Shown: piece after piece, positions 1 to 10,155 of the stretch
Position numbering within the stretch: position 1 is the first letter of the stretch
Layout of the letters: every line of letters begins with the position of its first letter
The notes under the pieces: model-generated
Database searches by the model: none
What the model was told of the DNA's origin: nothing
Seen by the model: the letters and a program-made list of their open reading frames with translations, nothing else
Origin: a virus
Length of the DNA: 20,949 nucleotides
IMG/VR virus record: IMGVR_UViG_3300013094_000339
Location: 1 to 20,949 of that record
Strand: one strand, 5' to 3'
Made by a program: the position numbers and the translations under genes

Positions 1-3000
1 ATCTAAACTTGCACCAAACTTAGTGCCACCGTTGTGTTGTCCAATATTAGCAACCAATGTAAATGTGTGGTTGTTTGCAACGTTTGATACAAATGCGTAT
101 ACATTGCCTGTGTTTAGTAAAGGACTACTTGCTGCTGCAAATGCACCTTTGGCGCTGATTGTGCTGACTGTACCAAAACCAGTACCAGTGGCATAGCTGT
201 TTGCATCCAGCATCATGCTGTTGCTGTCCACGTTGCCAGACCATGGGGTTGATTTATTGTATACTGCCCATTCACCAGTTAGATAATCGTTGTCTACCCA
301 AAGTTTATCGTTGTCAATCCAACCATGCGGTGGCTGAATTGTGCTTAGATCAGTTGGAGTTTTAATTCTGTTGCTGACCAACTTGAACAAAGTACCAGTA
401 CCAGTAATGGTCATGGCTTGTTTAATTTGATCCAACATCTGGCCGTAGAATATTACGTTAAAGTTGTAAGCATCAACAACGCTGTAAACAATGTAAACTC
501 CATTGGCTCTAGAATCAAAGCTGTCGATGACCACAATATCTTTATAAAGGGTTAGACCGTGTGGCTTGTCAGTAGTAACAGTGACTATGCTGTCAATTGC
601 ATAGTTCAATGCGTTAACTGCATTATCTGTTTCAGTAACACGATAAACATTCCAATTTTTGGTAATGTCGCTGGCCACCCAAATTTTTGTTCCTACGCCT
701 ATACCAGCAATGTTTGCACTTAGCGTACCAAGTCCTGCTGAAAGATTTGTACTAAGATCAAACACAGTCATGTCAATGTCATTGATGTTGACGTAACCTG
801 CTGTTGCTATATCATGTTCGTAGTGGCTGCTTGCGTCACGATTTACGTAAATGTTAGGAGTATAATTGCCTTCTGTTTTGTACAGTTGGTTGGGTTGCAC
901 ACCAATAATGCTGGATACGCTGCTACCGTTGTTTGGTAGTAGAGTAAGTGTTACAGGATCACCGTTGAATGTACTTTCAGTCAATATTAGATCAATACTG
1001 CGATTGTTGTCCAATGCGCCGTATTCACCAACACGCATGGCCCATTCTTCGTACACTTCAACATCACTGACAGATCCGTTTACGTTGACAGTATTGAATG
1101 CGTTGATAGAGTTTAATGTACCCTTTTGACGTATGTAGCCTTGATAAAATTTAGCCTGTGTTACTTCATCAAGACCAAAGTTTGTCAAGTAGTTGCGTGG
1201 CTGGAATCCGATTGCGCTGTCGCTATACAAGTGGAAATCACCCAACAACTCAGGATTATCAACATCGTTGAATCTATTGAATTTTTCTGCATTGTAGCTA
1301 AAGTTAGGCAACAATCCAGTTTTAAGTTCCTGCGATGTAATTTGTGCCCACTTGTTGGGGTCAAATGTAGTGGCAGCAGGTATGTTTTGTAGTGCTGTGT
1401 AGTTTATGTTCTTGTAGGAAACCAGTGTACCCATCAAGTAATCAGTGCCTTGCTGCCAAGCATCAACTTTTTTACTGTTGTAAACAAAGCCCGACGGATT
1501 TACTGCGCCTGTCCAAGATCCAGTTTTCTTGCCAATTAATTTCAAACGATATTGTCTGTTGCCCAATTCAGGTACATAAATGACATCGTTAAAAATGTCC
1601 ACGTTGTCAAATATAACAATATGCTCATACTCAACTACGTCTAACTTGACCAAAGATAGTGTTTGATCGTTGTTGGCGTTGGCTGTGAATAAGTTTCCGT
1701 TTACGGTGCTGGTTCTATTAACAGACATTTGACTATATTTGACAAAGTTATAGGCAGTGTCAAGTATGCGGCTTTGTGTTGGACTGTTTTGAATTTTATC
1801 AACTACGCCGCTGTTTGTAAACAGTGTAATTCTATTTCTAACAGGGCTTAGTACTAAAACTGAACCTGCTTGCCAACCTTGCTGAGCCCATGTTAAGAAT
1901 TCTTTCACGCTCAACAACCAATCACGCTGTACGTTTAAATCAGGATCAATGTCAGTAAACGCAAAGCCCACTGCATTCAAATAGCGTTGATAGCTGACCA
2001 AGAAGTCAATGACCTGCTGTCTTGTTGTAAATTCATAACCGTAGGGTATAGTAATCTTGTACTGTTGATAGTCTTGATAGATAACTGCTGAGTCATTTAG
2101 TACAGGAATACTGTAGGCATTGTTATTAACAAGGCTAGGTATAATTGTAAAATATGGTTGTGTGGTGTCAAAACCACTGACAGTGTAGCCTGTTCCGGTA
2201 CGCTCAACGATCACCCCGCTATAGGTATAAGTGCTGGTTGGAGTTGATTTATACAGCTCAACAGAATAGCTTTCTGCAGGAATAACAATACCTGAATTGG
2301 TACTACCTGGGCTGCTTTGCTCTGCAATAACCTGGATTAAGCTGCTGTCAGTAAATCCAGCCATTTTGTAGGCCAACTGTATGTTGACATTATCCAAATA
2401 CTCGTAAAGTTTAGTGCCAGGATCGATGCCTTGATTGCGTAGATACTCTGCGATCCAGTTCAAGTAGCCCGCTGCTCTTAGCACACTAGTACCACTCAAA
2501 GTACCGTTGACGTTGATACTAGCTGGTGTTATTCTTTGTAATGAGCTAGACAACACATATTGATTTAAATCTGTGTTTTTGTGGTATGTGCTGACATCCA
2601 TCAAACTACCAAAGTAGAAAGCTGGTTTTGCCAATGCAAGTGCTCGTTGAACTGCGTAGGGGAATTCGCTGCTACGACGCCATGCAGTTTCAACTGGACC
2701 TTGGTCACCGATAGCAAAGTTAGACGCAGCATCCTTGCTATTAAAGTTTTTGACCATGATCTGTGTTGGCGGAATCAATGACCCAGTTGCATCAACAGGA
2801 ATATAGTTTTGCAGATTAGTGCGAACAAATCTAGCATCTACATAACTATCACCGTTGTTCCATACCAGACCTTGCGCAAGATCATCCCACAACACCATGT
2901 TACCGCTGGTATAAGGTGCGGTACCATAACGGCTTTCCCACCATGTTGGTTGTTGGCCAAAGCCTAACATTTCCCATGGGTTGGTATGAGGACGATCTGT

Positions 3001-6000
3001 ATCGTAGAAGTATTTGAAGATAGCTCTCCACCCGCCCTGTAATTGTTCACCATCAACAGAATCTACAAATCTATTGTAACACCAAGTAAACGGGTTACTT
3101 GATACAAATGTTGTATTGGTAATATAATCTACTTGTGTAGTTCCTGCCCAGGTCAAGAAACTGTCGGTTAAGATTTGATTGAATTCAGAGATACTATAAT
3201 CAGTTGTTCTAAATTTGCCGGGCAAGTAATCGTACAAATCAAAGATGTTGTTGTTCAAATTAACTTTGATGTTGTTGTAGATGCGTTTTTCAAACTCCAA
3301 CAACAAATCATCTCTGTAGTCGTTGAACGCAGGAGTAATGCTGCCATCGTGACCTTGTATTACATAGATAGGTGTTGTGTAAGTTGTATCGTAATACTTG
3401 CTGGGTACAAATTTTGGATACAAGCCCAATTTGGTTGGGGTCTCTGGAATATAGTTGCCGTCAGTACTACTGTATTCGTAAATGGTAATGGTGTCGCCAA
3501 TGTTCAAGGCAGTTTTAATAGTAACGCCCGAAGTATTAGTATCAAAAACGTAGTCAACATCTTTAGTCAATTGTACATTATTCAAGTAGACCAAGACTGC
3601 AAGATTACTTAGTGTGGTATCACTAAAAATGTTGCTAAGTTGATAGTTGACAATTTCACTGCTTTCAACAGGATATGTTATTGTATTCTTGATGTCACCG
3701 TAAGGCACCATATCGCTATAGTACCAAGCAAAACTTTTGTTCTTAACGCTGTTGATATTTTTCAGTACAGTATCAAGTAGTGCAGGAATATTGGTATAAT
3801 CTGCACCAGGTAAACGTGTGCTGACTTCAATAATTTTGTTCTTAAGTTTGCTGTATTCGTGTCTAGCAAGATCCAGAGCTTGAACAAAATTAGCAGTATC
3901 GTCAACCAAGAATAACTCGCTATACAACACAGGGCTTGCATGTTGTAGTATGCTGCCGCCTTGAGATTTGATATAAACATCACGCAGATTGCTATCGCCT
4001 GGGAAGTTACCAGTAATTTGATTACTGTTACCAACCATTGTGGCAATGTGGTTTCTCAATTGACCCAATGTTAGCGTAGAAAAGTTTTTATTCTCGCTGT
4101 TATAGTTCAAGTTGTCAGGAACTTCGTAATAGCCCAAGCCGCTGACTTTGTTGCTGTTATAGACCAATATATCAACATGGTCACCTTTTGTCAATGCAGT
4201 ATCAGTGACATGCACAAACTGCAATTCTCCTGTGGTGTATATTTCCCAGTTTGTTGTCAGTTTAGCATTGATGTAAACACGGAAGTAGGGCACAGTGGCT
4301 GCTGTGCTATCAAGTATGTCGATACTAAAGTAAGAATTAATACCGTCATAATCGCCTTCAATGATTTGAAATTGTTTAGATTTTTCTCTATTAGTTGTCC
4401 AAGTGTTTCTAATGTTGTAAGCAGTCAAGCTGGTGTTTTGCTGCAAAAATCCCAAATTGTTAATATTAATGTTGGCGTGCGCAACGCCCGAACCGTCAGT
4501 GTAATTGACTAGATCAGAATCAAAATTGTTGGTAAATTGTATATCACCAATTTGATTAAAGTTTCTGTAGCTTAGTGGGAAACCAAGCGATGTATCATTG
4601 GTGCCAGTACCAACGGTATAGCTAAAAATCTTAGTACCAGCAAATGTACTGTTGGTATATGCACTGATGCTTGTACCAGTGCTGTCAATTACATCAAACA
4701 ATGGTGCTTGATTAACTTGATTTTTCTGTTGACCAACAGACCATGTAGATCCGTTGTAGTAGTACTGCACACCTTTGTGTGAGCCTTGGGTAACAATGAT
4801 GCTGTTATTTTTTACAATGTTGCCGTCGCTTGCTTCCACAAGATTGATAACATTACCAGATTGAGATGGGATGTTAACAATATTAACTGTGTAAATTTTG
4901 TCTCTTACTGTTGGATCAACGTCAACTGCAAAAATAACACGCATACCCTGTGTTAAAGTCACACCGCCAATTGCAGTGCCTGCAGGTGCTAGTTCAATGG
5001 TATTTCTACTATCGCTGACAGTAAAGTCAATTAGATCAACAGGAGCAACACCCACACTACCGTAATTGTACAATTGAATGTTTGATTCAAATTCAATAAT
5101 GGGTCTAATAGCTCTTAGTTTTTGATCTATTACTGCATTGGTATTGTTATATGCTGCGGCAGCGTTGATGACGTCAATATGGTACCAACGATTACTGCGT
5201 GTCCATGGATTCAAATCAATACTAGAACGATTGATAGTGATATAGTCTTTGGCTACTAGTCCTGTGCTTGCATATGATTCTGGGGAAATTAACAAATTAC
5301 TATCCACCAAAACAATACTGGTACCAACACCTTCAACCACATAAGTTTTGTTTTGATATGCAGCAGGCTGAACTGTAGTGTCAAATGTGACTGTTAATCC
5401 GTTAGTAAACACTACGCCGTTGGGGCTCTTATATGTTTTAGCGCCAACAATATCAGCAGCGGAAATATAAGATGCATCAGTGTGCAACAAGTTAAACTGA
5501 CCCACATATGAGCTTGCTACTCCGTCTTGATAATACAAGGTAGTAAGAGGAGCAGTAACGTCTGGCATCAAAGAAAATACGTTGTACTGCAAATAATCAT
5601 TGGCCAAATAGTAAGTATACTCAGCACGATTAAGACCGCCGCTGACAAACACTTTTTGCAATGCACCAATGGTAAAAGATTGCAACAATGGATTTAATGT
5701 TACGATTGGGTCAGCATCGCTGCTTAGGCTAATTTGCCATGCGTTGCGACGTAGATTTACGGGAACTGTATAGTTGTTTGCTGTCCAGAATCTTGCATCA
5801 ACATCAGTATTGACAAATATCAAACTTTTTAAATTGATTTGATTTGGTGCATTGACACCATCAAAACCATTTTCGCCTGCTGCAACAATTGTGCTCAAAC
5901 GTTGGCCCTGAACTTGTGTATAACTTAGAGTTGTACTCAAATCAGCGTTGCCAGCTAGAGTCATTCTAGCAAAATAATCTTGTGCATTAGGCTGTGGTAC

Positions 6001-6714
6001 TTTAAAAGTAACGGTACCTACATCAGTGCCGTTGTTGGTAACGCCCAATACATCTCTGCCAGTCAAGTTGGTCTGTGTAGATTTTGTACCTGCTACGCCA
6101 GGAGCAACTTGAATCCAGAATGGATATCCTGGTTGGTTAACTACAAATTGATATACACCGCCGTAGGCCAATTGTATAACTGGGTTTTCTACACCATCAG
6201 TGGTACTAAATTTGTAAGTGCCAGTGGCAGTATCTCTAGTGACAATAAAAGTTTCTTGTGTGGGAACTGCGGATGCTGTGACTGTTACAGGCGTTAGTCC
6301 GTCTTCTAACCAGTAGTACTGACTAAAGTTGACAAATTTATCAAAGTCAAACAAACCATTGTAGCTGTAAGTCTCATTGTCAAACAAACGAGATTGATTG
6401 TTTGTCAACCCGCCATAGTGTCCTACTTGTTGCAACAAATCAATATAGCTACTAAAAAATTCAGTATCTTTAGTGATTTTATTTTTTACAACAACACTGG
6501 GCTCAAGCTGATAGTTTTGACGTAGTTGAGTAGGTTCAGGCTGATAATTATCAGTACTCTTGAATGTTGGGGCGAACTTGCGGCCCACATACCCATTGAT
6601 GTTACGCAGGTCAGGCTGTGTAACCAATTGGTCAAGTGTTGCATTCAAGAACTTTTTGTTTGTTTCGGTTCTAAATGCTTCTGGTAAAAAATTTGCTGTC
6701 TGAATTTGTGCCAT
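1..6714 (-). CDS. Giant virion structural protein following gp6 (gp7 position), C-terminus beyond window
   Basis: Reading leftwards from the ATG at 6712-6714, the frame stays open for exactly 2238 codons to base 1, so the protein is larger than this and its end is missing. It starts one base after the gp6 stop, with no convincing Shine-Dalgarno site, so translation is probably coupled to gp6. The N-terminus (LPEAFRTETNKKFLNATLDQ, residues 10-29; FDFDKFVNFSQYYW, residues 122-135) looks like the very large structural protein I recall following gp6 in marine T4-like phages; this is memory, not a search. The body is Asn/Thr/Tyr/Val-rich, without obvious membrane segments, as expected for beta-rich fibrous virion protein. 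The last 60 visible residues read GFG..., then AKGAFAAASSP, GNVYAFVS and TKFGASLD, resembling FG-GAP (integrin-alpha-type beta-propeller) repeats. By position it may replace T4 gp7 (1032 residues), but I see no clear gp7 similarity. Likely late expressed. Confidence 0.
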   Translation of the reverse strand, partial: MAQIQTANFLPEAFRTETNKKFLNATLDQLVTQPDLRNINGYVGRKFAPTFKSTDNYQPEPTQLRQNYQLEPSVVVKNKITKDTEFFSSYIDLLQQVGHYGGLTNNQSRLFDNETYSYNGLFDFDKFVNFSQYYWLEDGLTPVTVTASAVPTQETFIVTRDTATGTYKFSTTDGVENPVIQLAYGGVYQFVVNQPGYPFWIQVAPGVAGTKSTQTNLTGRDVLGVTNNGTDVGTVTFKVPQPNAQDYFARMTLAGNADLSTTLSYTQVQGQRLSTIVAAGENGFDGVNAPNQINLKSLIFVNTDVDARFWTANNYTVPVNLRRNAWQISLSSDADPIVTLNPLLQSFTIGALQKVFVSGGLNRAEYTYYLANDYLQYNVFSLMPDVTAPLTTLYYQDGVASSYVGQFNLLHTDASYISAADIVGAKTYKSPNGVVFTNGLTVTFDTTVQPAAYQNKTYVVEGVGTSIVLVDSNLLISPESYASTGLVAKDYITINRSSIDLNPWTRSNRWYHIDVINAAAAYNNTNAVIDQKLRAIRPIIEFESNIQLYNYGSVGVAPVDLIDFTVSDSRNTIELAPAGTAIGGVTLTQGMRVIFAVDVDPTVRDKIYTVNIVNIPSQSGNVINLVEASDGNIVKNNSIIVTQGSHKGVQYYYNGSTWSVGQQKNQVNQAPLFDVIDSTGTSISAYTNSTFAGTKIFSYTVGTGTNDTSLGFPLSYRNFNQIGDIQFTNNFDSDLVNYTDGSGVAHANININNLGFLQQNTSLTAYNIRNTWTTNREKSKQFQIIEGDYDGINSYFSIDILDSTAATVPYFRVYINAKLTTNWEIYTTGELQFVHVTDTALTKGDHVDILVYNSNKVSGLGYYEVPDNLNYNSENKNFSTLTLGQLRNHIATMVGNSNQITGNFPGDSNLRDVYIKSQGGSILQHASPVLYSELFLVDDTANFVQALDLARHEYSKLKNKIIEVSTRLPGADYTNIPALLDTVLKNINSVKNKSFAWYYSDMVPYGDIKNTITYPVESSEIVNYQLSNIFSDTTLSNLAVLVYLNNVQLTKDVDYVFDTNTSGVTIKTALNIGDTITIYEYSSTDGNYIPETPTKLGLYPKFVPSKYYDTTYTTPIYVIQGHDGSITPAFNDYRDDLLLEFEKRIYNNIKVNLNNNIFDLYDYLPGKFRTTDYSISEFNQILTDSFLTWAGTTQVDYITNTTFVSSNPFTWCYNRFVDSVDGEQLQGGWRAIFKYFYDTDRPHTNPWEMLGFGQQPTWWESRYGTAPYTSGNMVLWDDLAQGLVWNNGDSYVDARFVRTNLQNYIPVDATGSLIPPTQIMVKNFNSKDAASNFAIGDQGPVETAWRRSSEFPYAVQRALALAKPAFYFGSLMDVSTYHKNTDLNQYVLSSSLQRITPASINVNGTLSGTSVLRAAGYLNWIAEYLRNQGIDPGTKLYEYLDNVNIQLAYKMAGFTDSSLIQVIAEQSSPGSTNSGIVIPAESYSVELYKSTPTSTYTYSGVIVERTGTGYTVSGFDTTQPYFTIIPSLVNNNAYSIPVLNDSAVIYQDYQQYKITIPYGYEFTTRQQVIDFLVSYQRYLNAVGFAFTDIDPDLNVQRDWLLSVKEFLTWAQQGWQAGSVLVLSPVRNRITLFTNSGVVDKIQNSPTQSRILDTAYNFVKYSQMSVNRTSTVNGNLFTANANNDQTLSLVKLDVVEYEHIVIFDNVDIFNDVIYVPELGNRQYRLKLIGKKTGSWTGAVNPSGFVYNSKKVDAWQQGTDYLMGTLVSYKNINYTALQNIPAATTFDPNKWAQITSQELKTGLLPNFSYNAEKFNRFNDVDNPELLGDFHLYSDSAIGFQPRNYLTNFGLDEVTQAKFYQGYIRQKGTLNSINAFNTVNVNGSVSDVEVYEEWAMRVGEYGALDNNRSIDLILTESTFNGDPVTLTLLPNNGSSVSSIIGVQPNQLYKTEGNYTPNIYVNRDASSHYEHDIATAGYVNINDIDMTVFDLSTNLSAGLGTLSANIAGIGVGTKIWVASDITKNWNVYRVTETDNAVNALNYAIDSIVTVTTDKPHGLTLYKDIVVIDSFDSRANGVYIVYSVVDAYNFNVIFYGQMLDQIKQAMTITGTGTLFKLVSNRIKTPTDLSTIQPPHGWIDNDKLWVDNDYLTGEWAVYNKSTPWSGNVDSNSMMLDANSYATGTGFGTVSTISAKGAFAAASSPLLNTGNVYAFVSNVANNHTFTLVANIGQHNGGTKFGASLD

Positions 6715-6715
6715 A

Positions 6716-9700
6716 TTAAACTACAATTCCCAATCCTGCTAGAGTTTGATTAATTTGTGCTGCTGTAATTGCGCTGATGATCTGTACATTGTCTGCTGTG
6801 GCTGCACTGGTCATGATTTCGTCTGGGTTGCTGTTGATTTGTAACAAGCCGCCAAAGGCAATGTTTGTACTGTTGGGTACAATGATAATACTGGCCACAT
6901 TGGGGGCCAATGTTGTGTGAAGATAGGTACTGAGCTCACTGAAGTAGAATGTATCACCAAAGTTCCAGTTAGCTGGATCAAAATAAGTGTTGATTGCTGA
7001 TATCACCCCGCTCTTAATATCGTTGTCGCTTACTGTGACATTGGGATTTTTAACTACTTTGAAAGTTGCTTGTAGGCTAGGGTCAACACCTTTTGCAGTA
7101 GAACCAAACAAAGGTTTAAACTTTCCAGTGTTGTAGACCAGTGTATCACTCATTGCTTTATAATTTTCAAGGCTAGTTGTGCCAGTACCATATTCTGTTT
7201 TTAATTCATCATTGGTTGGCAATGTTGGTTTAACTACTGTACCTGTTGTGTCTTGTATCCATGAGATATAGTTATCACTGTACTGCTTGGTCAAAATATA
7301 CAAGTCAATAATGTTGTTGGGTGCTGGGTCAATACGACGATCGTTTGGACTACCGTGTCTGTATTGAAACTGTAGATTTTGACGACCTGTTTGTGCCACA
7401 TAGTTGGTCAATAGTGTTAGTGTGCGTGTGTTGTTGTTGCTGATGCTTAACTGATAAAACGTGTTGTCAGCGGTAGCATAGAAAATTTGACCATTCAAAT
7501 ACAAATTGATGTTGGTATTGATCGCAGACAATGTTGGATATATAGACACAATCAACGCATCATCAACTGGTACTGTGGTGATAAAATTGCCTGCTCCGGT
7601 AACTTCTTGGAAATAGACATGCTTAAATGCTGAGTTAACAGTTGGATTTACAATAGTAGTAAACAGATCAGGATCATCAGGGATACCGTCGTTGTTTGTC
7701 CTAGGGAACGTTATCTTAACTTGTGTATTGTCAACATAGCCGTCTTGGTCCACTACGTTGTCATATATGTACCACAACTGATCAGTGCCCAGCGGTGTTG
7801 CGCTGTCAGCTTGACTGTTGGTCTTTAGTACTGTGACTTGATCGTTGATGGTCAAACCTGTAACGCTGTCAAAGGTCTTGACCTCTGGATCAAAGTAAAA
7901 ACGTGTTTGTCCCACGCTTTGGAACACATATTCAAGACCACGGTGTGCGATGTTATAACTGATACCATTATAGGTAAAGGCCACTAACCAGCTGCTGTCC
8001 AAACCTGCACCTGTGTTGTTGCCTTGGTTGGTCAAGCTGAATGCGCCCAAGTTTAAATCTTTGGGCAAAATAATTTGCCATGCTTGGGTGCTGACGTTGT
8101 AGGTCAAGCCAATGTTTTGATAGCTTTGTAGCAAGTTGACCACTTGGGGGATTAATGCACCAGTGCCCAGTGCATTTTTATACACAGGAATAATGCTTTC
8201 CACAACTGCACCGGTTGGGATATTTCTACTCAACTGTACAGCATAGCCTGGGTTAGAGGTAATTACGCTGGCCCAAATGTAAGATTTTTGGCTGGCGTAA
8301 ACAGGCGTACCTGATTGAATTTGATTTTGTGCATCAAAGTAATTACCAGGACCTGCATTGAATTTGATCAATGATCCTGCTGTGATGTATTTTAAATTGT
8401 TGCTTACTCCTAAGCCCACTTGCAATACTTGGTTGCTGCCATTGACAATGTAGCCAGTGCTGCTGTTTCCTGTAGCGGAGCTTTGATTCCATGATGTACT
8501 TGTAGGAGGAGTAAATCTAGGATAGTTGGCATAGTAAAACTGTTCCATTGCTGTGCTTGTAATCAATGGAGCTACAGTATTGTAAATTGTTTGATAAATG
8601 TCTTGTGCAGTCACAAAGCCAAAAGTATAGCTGCTGGTAGGACTTTGTGTGTACAACACACCGTCACTGCCATAAATGTTTGTGCTGCTGTACTTACCAG
8701 TAACGTCAAGTACATCCAAGAAACGACTTGTGCCCGAACTTGTGCGGTTAACTGCTTTGGTTTTTAAGATGCTGCTAAAGTTAGTGTAAGGGAATAGGTT
8801 GTAATCTTCCCCTGTAACCATACGGTTTTGTGTATAGTACTGTGCAGGAGCTTTGGTTCTAATGTCATCAATAGTTTCTCTAGTTTGACTATTAGACACT
8901 GTGTAGTGCAGGCTGGCGTTGATGGTTACTGTTTCCACAGCATTGTTTCTGCTGACATAACTGAAAGAGAATGCTACGTTTTGAATCTCGTCAGGAGTGA
9001 TTTTGTACTGTAGACCGTTGCTGGTTCTGTAGTATAGTCTAAACACACCGTTGGGTATGTTGGCAAAACTACCATCGCCAAACACTAGATCAACTTGATC
9101 ACCAGTGCGGCTGTTGACTTGATACAAGTTACGATTTGTGCTTTGATTGTAGATAACGTTGATACCAGCAATAGCAGGTACTTGAACCCACGAAGTAGTG
9201 GGTGCGCTGGTTGTATCCAATTGGTATAGCCAAACATCGTCGTTGTTGATGTTGTTGAAGTTTACACTGACCACACGGTTAGGCAAACTTTGACTTAGGT
9301 TAAAGTCCTGTGTGTTTAACGCACCTTGTTTGAAGTACAAAAAGTATCCAGTGTTGATACTGTTGTTCCCAAGATTGTCGTTGCGATACAGTATGTTAAA
9401 TTTGCCGCTAGGTGTTGGGGCAGGTTCGTAGATGTAGTTTTGTCCCACGCTGGTAGCACTGACTACTTCAAAGTTCATGGTACTGTCTTCAACAATGGCA
9501 TTAAAACTTTGTCTTGGCAGCACACCAGGAACCAAGTTGATGCTGTATTCATCAGTTTGTGTACCATTGATGGTGCTGCTGTTACCAGGTTTTCCAACTT
9601 GCTGATTGCTGATCAATGTGGCATTTAGAATTGTGGTAAATTGTTCTTGCCAATCTGGGTTGGCAGTATCATTCCAGTTGATCTGCAAGTTACTCAGGTT

Positions 9701-10105
9701 AAGACCGTTGCTGTCGAAGATATTTTCACTTGTGCTGATGCTGTCAATTTTTAAATAACCGCTGGCGCTGATGTTGCGTTTAGCGTTGTAGCTGATTAAA
9801 CGTGCAAGTTTGAGGATGCTGTCACGGCGTTCTGCTGTGTCAAAGAAGTTTTCGCGGGCATTCATATCGCCGCGGAAAGCCAGGCTTTGACCCAAGAAGG
9901 CAATAAGATCAATTAAAGCAATGTATTCACTGGACTCAGTAAAGTCGTTGAAATCTTCTGGGTAGTAATTACGCAAGTAATCAATCATAGTCTTGCGTAG
10001 GGTTTCAAAATCGTAGCTTTGGAAATCTGCTTGCTTAAAGGTCTGGTATAGCTGTGTCCAGTCCTGGTTTACTAATAAATTAGTCTGGCGTGTAGTTGTT
10101 GACAT
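6716..10105 (-). CDS. gp6: Baseplate wedge protein gp6 (baseplate J family), enlarged
   Basis: gp6 dimers link the wedges of the T4-type baseplate into a ring around the hub. The N-terminal part is highly typical: YDFETLRKTMIDYLRNYYPE (residues 31-50), then DFNDFTESSEYIALIDLIAF (51-70), then RGDMNARENFFDTAERRDSI (78-97). The C-terminal 150 residues, with DIKSGVISAINTYFDP and FYFSELSTYLH, resemble the usual gp6/J-family end that contacts neighbouring wedges. At 1129 residues it is about 1.7 times T4 gp6 (660), the extra length lying in the beta-rich middle. The ATG at 10103-10105 has a GGAT ribosome site (10115-10118) nine bases upstream and a late-type promoter just before it, so gp6 can be transcribed independently of gp25. 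The stop is one base from the next gene. The family call is secure; the role of the extra middle region is unknown. Confidence 0.93.
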   Translation of the reverse strand: MSTTTRQTNLLVNQDWTQLYQTFKQADFQSYDFETLRKTMIDYLRNYYPEDFNDFTESSEYIALIDLIAFLGQSLAFRGDMNARENFFDTAERRDSILKLARLISYNAKRNISASGYLKIDSISTSENIFDSNGLNLSNLQINWNDTANPDWQEQFTTILNATLISNQQVGKPGNSSTINGTQTDEYSINLVPGVLPRQSFNAIVEDSTMNFEVVSATSVGQNYIYEPAPTPSGKFNILYRNDNLGNNSINTGYFLYFKQGALNTQDFNLSQSLPNRVVSVNFNNINNDDVWLYQLDTTSAPTTSWVQVPAIAGINVIYNQSTNRNLYQVNSRTGDQVDLVFGDGSFANIPNGVFRLYYRTSNGLQYKITPDEIQNVAFSFSYVSRNNAVETVTINASLHYTVSNSQTRETIDDIRTKAPAQYYTQNRMVTGEDYNLFPYTNFSSILKTKAVNRTSSGTSRFLDVLDVTGKYSSTNIYGSDGVLYTQSPTSSYTFGFVTAQDIYQTIYNTVAPLITSTAMEQFYYANYPRFTPPTSTSWNQSSATGNSSTGYIVNGSNQVLQVGLGVSNNLKYITAGSLIKFNAGPGNYFDAQNQIQSGTPVYASQKSYIWASVITSNPGYAVQLSRNIPTGAVVESIIPVYKNALGTGALIPQVVNLLQSYQNIGLTYNVSTQAWQIILPKDLNLGAFSLTNQGNNTGAGLDSSWLVAFTYNGISYNIAHRGLEYVFQSVGQTRFYFDPEVKTFDSVTGLTINDQVTVLKTNSQADSATPLGTDQLWYIYDNVVDQDGYVDNTQVKITFPRTNNDGIPDDPDLFTTIVNPTVNSAFKHVYFQEVTGAGNFITTVPVDDALIVSIYPTLSAINTNINLYLNGQIFYATADNTFYQLSISNNNTRTLTLLTNYVAQTGRQNLQFQYRHGSPNDRRIDPAPNNIIDLYILTKQYSDNYISWIQDTTGTVVKPTLPTNDELKTEYGTGTTSLENYKAMSDTLVYNTGKFKPLFGSTAKGVDPSLQATFKVVKNPNVTVSDNDIKSGVISAINTYFDPANWNFGDTFYFSELSTYLHTTLAPNVASIIIVPNSTNIAFGGLLQINSNPDEIMTSAATADNVQIISAITAAQINQTLAGLGIVV

Positions 10106-10114
10106 CTAAAATAC

Positions 10115-10137
10115 ATCCGTTATCGTGTATTTATTAG
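10115..10137 (-). promoter_or_regulatory. T4-type late promoter and ribosome site before gp6
   Basis: Read on the minus strand, CTAATAAATAC (10137-10127) contains AATAAATA, one mismatch from the T4 late -10 box TATAAATA recognised by gp55-RNA polymerase. Six bases later comes ACGGAT (GGAT at 10118-10115), then nine bases to the gp6 ATG. The same CTAATAAATAC, 5-6 bases, ACGGAT, nine bases, ATG layout occurs before gp48. The surrounding 50-base gap between gp25 and gp6 holds nothing else that I can see, and no clear terminator. Confidence 0.65.
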
Positions 10138-10155
10138 ATATCAAAATGTGCGTAG

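Noticed and set aside
3175-3612. 145-codon plus-strand frame
   Set aside because: It lies wholly opposite the giant structural gene, has no ribosome site, and its protein is a Val/Ile/Cys-rich mirror of a coding strand rather than a recognisable protein.
1-6714. Possible frameshifts or several separate genes in the left 6.7 kb, because only short plus-strand frames stand out there
   Set aside because: The minus-strand frame from 6714 runs to base 1 without a stop, begins just after gp6, and reads as one continuous structural protein.
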